This document shows positions 23,690-28,836 of a stretch of DNA of 28,836 bases, one piece after another (the first letter of the stretch is position 1; every line of letters starts with the position of its first letter). The notes beneath the pieces are model-generated. The model saw only the letters and a program-made list of their open reading frames with translations, did not search any database and had not been told where the DNA came from. Both the position numbers and the translations under genes were made by a program. The stretch comes from an uncultured Prevotellaceae bacterium (GTDB lineage: Bacteria; Bacteroidota; Bacteroidia; Bacteroidales; Bacteroidaceae). The DNA lies in assembly GCA_946539475.1 (NCBI GenBank), contig CAMNHM010000017.1, positions 1-28,836 on the forward strand. Direction: 5' to 3'.

Positions 23690-24295
23690 ATGCCCTTTCC
23701 CTCCCGCCACTTAGAGCGTGCCGTTCAGGAGTTTGCAAAGCTCCCCGGCATCGGACGCAAGACAGCCCTGCGGCTGGTGCTGCACATGCTGCGCCAGAAT
23801 ACTGCCGACGTAGAGCAGTTCGCCGAGGCCATCGCCACGCTCAAGCACGAGGTGAAGTACTGCCGCTGCTGTCACAACATCAGCGACGACGACCTATGCC
23901 CCATCTGTGCCGACAGCCGCCGCGATGCCTCGCAGATATGTGTCGTCGAGAACATACAGGACGTGATGGCTATCGAGAACACCCAGCAGTACAACGGACT
24001 CTACCACGTGCTCGGAGGCCTTATCTCGCCGATGGACGGCATCGGGCCCTCCGACCTCACTATCGACAGCCTTGTCGAGCGGGTGGGGCAGGGCAGCGTC
24101 CGCGAAGTGATCCTGGCTCTGAGCTCGACGATGGAGGGCGACACCACCAACTTCTACGTCTACCGCAAGCTGCAGCCAACAGGCGTCAGCGTCAGCATCA
24201 TCGCCAGGGGCATCGCCGTGGGCAACGAGCTGGAGTATACCGACGAGGTGACACTCGCCCGCAGCATCATTAACCGAACACCGTTCAACGGATAA
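23690..24295 (+). CDS. recR: Recombination mediator protein RecR
   Basis: RecR works with RecO/RecF to load RecA at gapped DNA. The 201-residue protein has the N-terminal helix-hairpin-helix [20 protein letters not shown] (residues 15-34) and a C4 zinc finger with cysteines 58, 61, 70 and 73. A Toprim domain follows ([37 protein letters not shown]), then the Walker-B-like end [21 protein letters not shown]. Length is standard. Its 5' leader consists almost wholly of the heptamer array, with no recognisable ribosome binding site, as is common in Bacteroidetes. Confidence 0.97.
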   Translation: MPFPSRHLERAVQEFAKLPGIGRKTALRLVLHMLRQNTADVEQFAEAIATLKHEVKYCRCCHNISDDDLCPICADSRRDASQICVVENIQDVMAIENTQQYNGLYHVLGGLISPMDGIGPSDLTIDSLVERVGQGSVREVILALSSTMEGDTTNFYVYRKLQPTGVSVSIIARGIAVGNELEYTDEVTLARSIINRTPFNG

Positions 24296-24316
24296 AATAA
24301 AAACATCACTCACACT

Positions 24317-24814
24317 ATGAAGAAGACCCAGCAACAGCTCATGCTTCTGTTCGGCACCTTCCTGGTGCTCAGCGCCGCGATATACGTCGCTGGCGAATTC
24401 CTGCACTACGATATGTCCATCTTCGACGATGCCTCCCATACAACGCGCTTCTGCATCTACACGACGATGATTCTGCTCACCGTCATCATGCTGCCCCTCG
24501 CGCTGCGGCTGTTCAAGTTCCGCAAGGTCAGCGACGACCTGCACCTGCGGCAGGCAGCAGCCCTGAGGCAATGGGGCTCGCTGCGACTCATCGTCATGGG
24601 ACTTCTGCTGCTGGTCAACACAGCCCTCTACTATGCCTTCGGGTTGGAAGCCAGCTACGGCTATCTCGCTGTCGTCACGCTCCTCTGCTTCCCCTTCGTC
24701 ATACCCACGATGTCACGATGCAAAGCTGAGCTGTCATCTACCGACGAATCCGAGTATTCCGACAATTCAAAGCGTTCAGATGAAGAAGCTAACAGTAGTC
24801 ATAGTCAGCTATAA
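24317..24814 (+). CDS. Four-helix membrane protein of unknown function
   Basis: I do not recognise a named family. The 165-residue product has four clear membrane segments, at about residues 8-27, 47-68, 93-113 and 115-133, with a basic loop (RLFKFRKVSDDLHLRQ) between the second and third. The tail (ELSSTDESEYSDNSKRSDEEANSSHSQL) is acidic and Ser-rich and looks disordered. The last 35 bases encode this tail and also the start of the next glycosyltransferase gene. The overlap suggests coupled expression with the GT2, so an accessory role in envelope glycan synthesis is possible but unproven. Confidence 0.72.
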   Translation: MKKTQQQLMLLFGTFLVLSAAIYVAGEFLHYDMSIFDDASHTTRFCIYTTMILLTVIMLPLALRLFKFRKVSDDLHLRQAAALRQWGSLRLIVMGLLLLVNTALYYAFGLEASYGYLAVVTLLCFPFVIPTMSRCKAELSSTDESEYSDNSKRSDEEANSSHSQL

Positions 24815-25928
24815 CGTACGACACTACCTCGAGCAGTGTGTCGTCAGCGTACAGCGTGCCGCACGCGATATCGACTACGAGCTGTTTGTCGTCGACAATA
24901 ACTCGTGTGACGATACCGTACGCTATATCTCACGACGATTTGCCGACGAGCTGACGCTGATCGAGAGCCAGCATAACCTCGGCTTCGCACGAGCCAACAA
25001 TATCGCCATACGCCAGTCGGAAAGCGAGTACGTGCTACTACTCAACCCCGACACCTTCATCTCGGAGGACAGCCTCCGAAAGGTACTCGAATTCATGGAT
25101 GCACATCCTAAGGCAGGGGGCGTAGGAGTGAAGATGTATAATTCCAACGGAACCGTCGCCCGCGAGTCACGGCGAGGACTCCCCACACCCTGGGTATCCC
25201 TGCTGAAGATGATGGGATGCTCGCGGCGATACTATCTCAGCCATCTGCCATGGGACGAGCCCTGCCAGATAGAGGTCATGAGCGGAGCATTCTGCATGCT
25301 GCGTCGATCGGTACTAGACAGCGTAGGACTCCTCGACAAGGATTTCTTCATGTACGGCGAGGACATCGACCTCAGCTATCGCATCCTCAAAGGAGGTTTC
25401 GAGAACTGGTACGTGCCCGCCACCATCGTGCACTACAAGGGCGAGTCAACACAGAAGTCGAGCTATCGCTATGTCCACGTGTTCTATCAGGCCATGCTCA
25501 TCTTCTTCCGCAAGCACTACGGGCATCTCTCCTTCTTCGTCACCATCCCCATCAAACTCGCCATCTATTTCCGCGCTTTCATCGCCCTCATCCGTATGCA
25601 ATGGGACCGCATGCGGCACTCACTAGGCCTCGACATGCGCGATCATGGCGAGACGAACTACCTCTTCATCGGCTCGGCAGCAATGATCGACCAATGCCGT
25701 AAGCTCGCACGACGCAAAGGACTCTCGGCTCGATTCCAGACGGCTCGCACGCTGCCACAACCGCAGCTGGACGTCGAGCCAGGCACATGCATCGTCTACG
25801 ACACCGATACTTTCGCCTTCCAGCAGATCATCGACGACGCTGTGTCCCATGCCGAACGATCCATCACCATCGGGACCTTCTGTCGACAGAACAAGACCAT
25901 CATCACACCCACCGAGATCATCCGATGA
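24780..25928 (+). CDS. Family 2 glycosyltransferase (rhamnosyltransferase-like)
   Basis: The 382-residue protein begins MKKLTVVIVSYNVRHYLEQC. It shows the GT2 markers VVDNNSCDDT, NLGFARANNIAI, LLLNPDTFI (the NPD variant of DXD), VMSGAFCMLRR and FFMYGEDIDLSYR. This NPD/EDIDL set is typical of WbbL-like rhamnosyltransferases and related enzymes. A hydrophobic stretch at about residues 255-280 (FFVTIPIKLAIYFRAFIALI) may anchor it to the membrane. An extra C-terminal domain of about 90 residues resembles a nucleotide-binding alpha/beta unit (TNYLFIGSAAMIDQCRKLA). The ATG at 24780 lies within the preceding gene, and the stop overlaps the GNAT gene as ATGA. Longer frames upstream are rejected because the GT2 motif starts right after this ATG. 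Confidence 0.9.
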   Translation: MKKLTVVIVSYNVRHYLEQCVVSVQRAARDIDYELFVVDNNSCDDTVRYISRRFADELTLIESQHNLGFARANNIAIRQSESEYVLLLNPDTFISEDSLRKVLEFMDAHPKAGGVGVKMYNSNGTVARESRRGLPTPWVSLLKMMGCSRRYYLSHLPWDEPCQIEVMSGAFCMLRRSVLDSVGLLDKDFFMYGEDIDLSYRILKGGFENWYVPATIVHYKGESTQKSSYRYVHVFYQAMLIFFRKHYGHLSFFVTIPIKLAIYFRAFIALIRMQWDRMRHSLGLDMRDHGETNYLFIGSAAMIDQCRKLARRKGLSARFQTARTLPQPQLDVEPGTCIVYDTDTFAFQQIIDDAVSHAERSITIGTFCRQNKTIITPTEIIR

Positions 25929-26446
25929 CCCAGAAGCCACAGCAAAACGACATAAATATAAGGGCAATGGAGCCTGAGGACCTGGATGCGCTCTACAGCA
26001 TAGAGAACGACCAGCGGCTGTGGGGCGTCAGCGCTACCAACGTTCCCTATTCGCGCTACACCCTCCACGACTATATTGCCAATTCGGCCGGCGACATCTA
26101 TACCGATCGGCAGGTGCGACTCATCATCGAGACAGCCGACAAAGACATCGTCGGCATACTCGACCTCGTCAATTTCGACCCGCGCCATCTGCGTGCCGAG
26201 GTGGGCATCGTCATCCAGGAGCCATACCGTTGTCAAGGCTACGCCCTGACAGCACTCTCACGCCTGAAGGCGTATGCTCAGCACGTGCTCCATCTACACC
26301 AGCTATATGCCATCGTAGAAGCATCCCACATCCCCGCCGTACGACTCTTCCGCAAAGCTGGCTACGAGCCGACCGCCACCCTTCATGACTGGCTCTTCGA
26401 TGGCACCGAATACCACGACAGCCTCCTCCTGCAGCTCCTCCTATAG
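25925..26446 (+). CDS. GNAT-family N-acetyltransferase
   Basis: The 173-residue protein starts with INIRAMEPEDLDALYSIEND and continues through VGILDLVNFDPRHLRAEVGIVI to QEPYRCQGYALTALSRL, which holds the acetyl-CoA-binding (R/Q)xxGxA loop of GNAT enzymes. A final IVEASHIPAVRLFRKAGYE is the usual beta6-beta7 region. The layout recalls SpeG/RimJ-like acetyltransferases acting on polyamines or small amines, but the substrate is not determined. It overlaps the GT2 stop as ATGA and is the last gene of this rightward run before the tRNA. Confidence 0.87.
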   Translation: MTQKPQQNDINIRAMEPEDLDALYSIENDQRLWGVSATNVPYSRYTLHDYIANSAGDIYTDRQVRLIIETADKDIVGILDLVNFDPRHLRAEVGIVIQEPYRCQGYALTALSRLKAYAQHVLHLHQLYAIVEASHIPAVRLFRKAGYEPTATLHDWLFDGTEYHDSLLLQLLL

Positions 26447-26551
26447 CCATTACGGCTCTTTCGTATATCAGCAATAAGCCTCCCGTCATCCGCCGTTTGC
26501 CATCTCGCATCACCTCACATTCAAAAAAAAGTGAGAAAAATAGGAAAAAAG

Positions 26552-26583
26552 TTTGGCGGTTTCAGAAAAAAGTAGTAATTTTG
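26552..26583 (+). promoter_or_regulatory. tRNA-Ser promoter: -33 TTTG, -7 TAATTTTG
   Basis: TTTG at 26552-26555 and TAATTTTG at 26576-26583 are exactly 20 bases apart, the best consensus Bacteroidetes promoter in the window. The tRNA begins 14 bases later, so it is transcribed independently of the GNAT gene. Confidence 0.88.
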
Positions 26584-26596
26584 CACCCGCAAACAA

Positions 26597-26683
26597 GGAG
26601 AGTTGGCAGAGTGATCGATCGCGCTGGACTCGAAATCCGGTATACCCTTTCGGGTATCGGGGGTTTGAATCCCTCACTCTCCG
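26597..26683 (+). tRNA. tRNA-Ser(CGA)
   Basis: Acceptor strands GGAGAGT (26597-26603) and ACTCTCC (26676-26682) pair, with discriminator G at 26683. The anticodon stem CTGGA/TCCGG encloses the loop CTCGAAA, with anticodon CGA at 26631-26633, reading UCG serine codons. A long variable arm (ATACCC...GGGTAT) marks it as a class II tRNA, as expected for serine. The T arm contains GGTTTGAATCC. CCA is not fully encoded (CAA follows the discriminator). Confidence 0.97.
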
Positions 26684-26692
26684 CAAAACAGG

Positions 26693-26724
26693 ATGGAAGC
26701 CGCAAAAATGGCTTCCATTTTTTA
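26693..26724 (+). terminator. Intrinsic terminator of tRNA-Ser
   Basis: TGGAAGCC at 26694-26701 pairs with GGCTTCCA at 26710-26717, followed by a run of six T. This is a classical rho-independent terminator nine bases after the tRNA. Confidence 0.9.
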
Positions 26725-26806
26725 TAATACCGTGCTGATGATGGCTCTGAACGGGAAACGCCTGCCCTGATCTCGAAAGGATGCCGTGCCCGCCTGAAAC
26801 AGCAAA

Positions 26807-26840
26807 ATCAGGGTGAAGAGCAGTTTCCTCACCCTGATTT
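26807..26840 (-). terminator. Terminator-like hairpin downstream of glucokinase
   Basis: AAATCAGGGTGA (26807-26818) and TCACCCTGATTT (26829-26840) are a perfect 12-bp inverted repeat with a ten-base loop. Read on the minus strand it follows the glucokinase stop by about 24 bases and leads into GATTTTGCTGTTT. Confidence 0.8.
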
Positions 26841-26863
26841 GTTGAATGCCATACGGAGGCGTC

Positions 26864-27847
26864 TTATATCTCCCAGCCTACTGCCGATGCTCCGAGCACG
26901 GCTGCCGATGCTCCGTCGAGACCGCTGACGAGGAACTGGGCCTTGCCGCGGAAGATCTTCAGGACGTGCTCCTCGTAGGCCTCGCGGATGGGCTTCATGA
27001 TGAGCTCGCCAGCCTTTACCATTCCTCCGAAGAAGATGAAGGCCTCGGGCGATGAGAAGGCAGCGAAGTCGGCACATGCCTCGCCGAGCATGTGGCCCGT
27101 GAACTCATAGATCTCCTTGGCCAGCTCGTCGCCCTTGCCGGCAGCGATGGAGACATCGAGGGAGGTGATGTCCTCGGGGTTCATCTCGCGCAGCAGCGAC
27201 GGGCGTGTGGTGGTCGACAGGAGCTCACGCGCCGTGCGAGCCACACCCGTTGCCGAGCAGTAGGCCTCCAGACAGCCCGTGCGCCCGCAGCCACAGCTGC
27301 GCCCTTCCTTTCCGCGCACCATCGTCACGTGGCCCAGCTCACCGGCAAAGCCGTCGCAGCCGTATAGCAGCTGCCCGTTGACGACGATGCCCGATCCGAC
27401 GCCCGTTCCGAGGGTGATGACGATGAAGTTCTTCATGCCGCGGGCAACGCCATACACCATCTCGCCGATGGCAGCGGCATTGGCATCGTTGGTCAGTGCC
27501 ACGGGCACTCCGCCGAGCTTGTCGCTGAACATCTGAGCCAGGGGCACCTTGCCGTCGTGAGCCCACGACAGGTTCGGGGCGAACTCGATGGTGCCGTTGT
27601 AGTAGTTGCCGTTGGGCGCTCCGATGCCCATTGACTTGATCTTTTCGATGCCGCCCACCTGCTCGATGACGGGCTGCAGGGCATTGACCGATGCCTCGAC
27701 GTAGGCTTCGGCAGTGGTGTAGTCGCCAGTCTTGATGGCAGTCGTTGCCTTTATCTCGCCGCGTGAGTCGACGATTCCGAATACTGAGTTTGTACCGCCC
27801 AGGTCAAGTCCGATGACGTAGGGCTTCAATCCTGCTTGTTCGATCAT
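26864..27847 (-). CDS. ROK-family sugar kinase, probable glucokinase
   Basis: The 327-residue protein has the ATP-binding motif VIGLDLGGTNSVFGIVD near the N-terminus, then GIGAPNGNYYNG, LTNDANAAAIGE and the phosphate motif ITLGTGVGSGIVVNG. The ROK zinc signature is ELGHVTMVRGKEGRSCGCGRTGCLEAYCSA. Such kinases phosphorylate glucose at C6 with ATP as the first step of glycolysis in Bacteroidales; N-acetyl sugars are an alternative substrate class. There is no N-terminal helix-turn-helix, so it is an enzyme rather than a ROK repressor. It is a single-gene unit with a TACCTTTG box upstream and a strong hairpin downstream. Confidence 0.9.
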   Translation of the reverse strand: MIEQAGLKPYVIGLDLGGTNSVFGIVDSRGEIKATTAIKTGDYTTAEAYVEASVNALQPVIEQVGGIEKIKSMGIGAPNGNYYNGTIEFAPNLSWAHDGKVPLAQMFSDKLGGVPVALTNDANAAAIGEMVYGVARGMKNFIVITLGTGVGSGIVVNGQLLYGCDGFAGELGHVTMVRGKEGRSCGCGRTGCLEAYCSATGVARTARELLSTTTRPSLLREMNPEDITSLDVSIAAGKGDELAKEIYEFTGHMLGEACADFAAFSSPEAFIFFGGMVKAGELIMKPIREAYEEHVLKIFRGKAQFLVSGLDGASAAVLGASAVGWEI

Positions 27848-27890
27848 AAGTTTCGTCTCTTTTGTTTTTAGTTCTAGAATGATGATGCTG

Positions 27891-27898
27891 CAAAGGTA
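27891..27898 (-). promoter_or_regulatory. -7 box of glucokinase promoter (TACCTTTG)
   Basis: The minus strand reads TACCTTTG 43 bases before the ATG. The place where a -33 box would fall is occupied by degenerate heptamers (GGAGTTA, GTAGTCA, GGTGTTA at 27910-27930). Confidence 0.7.
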
Positions 27899-27909
27899 AT
27901 AAAAAGTTT

Positions 27910-27930
27910 GGAGTTAGTAGTCAGGTGTTA
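27910..27930. repeat. Degenerate heptamers GGAGTTA/GGTGTTA
   Basis: Three imperfect seven-base units lie just upstream of the glucokinase -7 box. They are the reverse complement of the TAACTCC units at 28001-28030, giving an inverted pair of arrays in this intergenic region. Confidence 0.5.
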
Positions 27931-28000
27931 GCAGAAATTTATACTCTCGGATGACTATTCGCTGACGAATTAACGTTTTTTAAGCATATAATACCTAAAA

Positions 28001-28030
28001 ACTCCTAACTCCTAACTCCTAACTCCTAAC
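28001..28030. repeat. Four heptamers ACTCCTA just upstream of the LysE gene promoter
   Basis: ACTCCTA is repeated four times without change, followed by AC, ending eight bases before the TACCTTTG box. It covers the position where a -33 element would be expected. Confidence 0.88.
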
Positions 28031-28037
28031 TTTTTCG

Positions 28038-28045
28038 TACCTTTG
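28038..28045 (+). promoter_or_regulatory. -7 box of the LysE gene (TACCTTTG)
   Basis: TACCTTTG is followed by only five bases (CAGTC) before the ATG at 28051. Transcription would therefore begin at or very near the start codon. Confidence 0.7.
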
Positions 28046-28050
28046 CAGTC

Positions 28051-28710
28051 ATGTTTCAAGTAGTACCTAATATTCTCGACTTCGTCTTCAAGGGGATGCT
28101 CATAGGCATCATCGCCTCGGCACCCATGGGGCCGGTCGGCATACTTTGCGTGCAGCGTACGCTGAACAAGGGGCGTTGGTATGGTTTCGTGACGGGTGTC
28201 GGAGCTGCTGCTAGCGACCTGATCTACGTGCTGATCACGGGGCTGGGGATGAGTCTCGTCACCGACTTCGTCAACGATCCCACCCATCGCTTCTACCTGC
28301 AGGTGGTGGGCAGCCTGGTGCTGCTCGTCTTCGGATTCTTCACCTACCGAAACGACCCTCTGAAGCAGATGCACCATTCGGGCAACCAGAAGGGCTCGCT
28401 GTGGTATAATGCGTGGACAGCCTTCCTCGTGACGCTCTCGAACCCGCTGATCATCATTCTCTTCGGAGCACTCTTCGCACAGTTCGCCTTTGCCCCGTCG
28501 ACGCCCTTCGACATGCTCGCCAGCTTCCTCAGTGTAGCCGGCGGAGCACTGCTATGGTGGTACGGCCTGACGTGGCTCATCGACAAGATCCGCACGAAGT
28601 TCGACGACAACGGCATACGCATCATCAACCAGGTCATCGGAGCCATCGTCATCCTCGTCAGCATCATCATCCTGCTGGGCACTGTCACGAACATCTATCG
28701 GGTGTTCTAG
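28051..28710 (+). CDS. LysE/RhtB-family amino-acid exporter
   Basis: The 219-residue protein has about six membrane helices. Near its N-terminus is the family motif MLIGIIASAPMGPVGILCVQRTLNKGRWYG, where PxGPxxxL...L..G is the LysE signature. LVTLSNPLIIILFGALFAQF in the middle matches the second conserved NP motif. Such proteins export amino acids or related metabolites across the inner membrane by proton antiport; the substrate is not predictable. An alternative start further in is unlikely because helix 1 begins right after this ATG. A 13-unit heptamer array starts at the base after the stop codon. Confidence 0.88.
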   Translation: MFQVVPNILDFVFKGMLIGIIASAPMGPVGILCVQRTLNKGRWYGFVTGVGAAASDLIYVLITGLGMSLVTDFVNDPTHRFYLQVVGSLVLLVFGFFTYRNDPLKQMHHSGNQKGSLWYNAWTAFLVTLSNPLIIILFGALFAQFAFAPSTPFDMLASFLSVAGGALLWWYGLTWLIDKIRTKFDDNGIRIINQVIGAIVILVSIIILLGTVTNIYRVF

Positions 28711-28801
<91 letters not shown>

Positions 28802-28836
28802 ACTTTTGTTTGTTTAAGATATTTAGAGAGAGAAGT

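Noticed and set aside
26597..26724. Integration hotspot or phage at the tRNA-Ser gene
   Set aside because: No integrase, no duplicated tRNA 3' end and ordinary genes on both sides.

Overview
The window looks like a chromosomal segment of a Bacteroidales bacterium, most likely Prevotellaceae. Four things point there. Genes are GC-rich while intergenic DNA is AT-rich. Promoters carry the Bacteroidetes -7 box TAnnTTTG (with a -33 TTG/TTTG where visible) rather than sigma-70 boxes. There is a type IX secretion Plug (DUF5103) gene and a secreted beta-helix protein with a short Prevotella-type C-terminal tail. A 'smalltalk'-like micro-protein, DUF4293 and a Bacteroidetes-type RpoZ are also present. 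No phage, plasmid, CRISPR or rRNA is seen. Identifications rest on motif recognition by eye; no database search was run.

Layout. 1-944: a 38-residue membrane micro-protein gene, then about 670 bases without a convincing gene, holding three tandem 109-bp hairpin repeats. 945-3074: queC (queuosine precursor), divergent from a secreted beta-helix protein. 3043-10008: a leftward surface-polysaccharide cluster of five genes (a GT2 fused to an O-fucosyltransferase-like domain, a Wzx-type flippase, two GT2s and a GT-B enzyme). Three of the genes are joined by overlaps, and a 221-bp MITE-like element sits before the last one. 10158-16080: pcrA/uvrD-type helicase, T9SS Plug (leftward), OprO/P-type porin and type I asparaginase. 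16188-19376: mltG and uvrB, leftward. 19516-26446: a long rightward run of bamD, rpoZ, DUF4293, engB, ABC-F, recR, a four-helix membrane protein, a GT2 and a GNAT acetyltransferase. 26597-26683: tRNA-Ser(CGA) with its own promoter and terminator. 26864-28710: ROK glucokinase, divergent from a LysE-type exporter.

Functionally the window mixes envelope biogenesis (polysaccharide cluster, BamD, MltG, porin, T9SS Plug) with DNA repair and information processing (PcrA, UvrB, RecR, RpoZ, EngB, ABC-F, QueC).

The most distinctive feature is dense repeat structure packed against gene ends. Short tandem arrays with units of 7, 9, 10, 12 and 25 bp begin at or within a few bases of stop codons, start codons or promoters. 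One array of 14 heptamers lies inside the reading frame of the GT-B glycosyltransferase (3541-3638). Because 7 is not a multiple of 3 and both alternative frames hit stops soon after the array, the gene looks capable of slipped-strand phase variation. A second theme is start codons placed only 5-9 bases after the -7 box (queC, pcrA, uvrB, the LysE gene), which suggests leaderless or nearly leaderless mRNAs.
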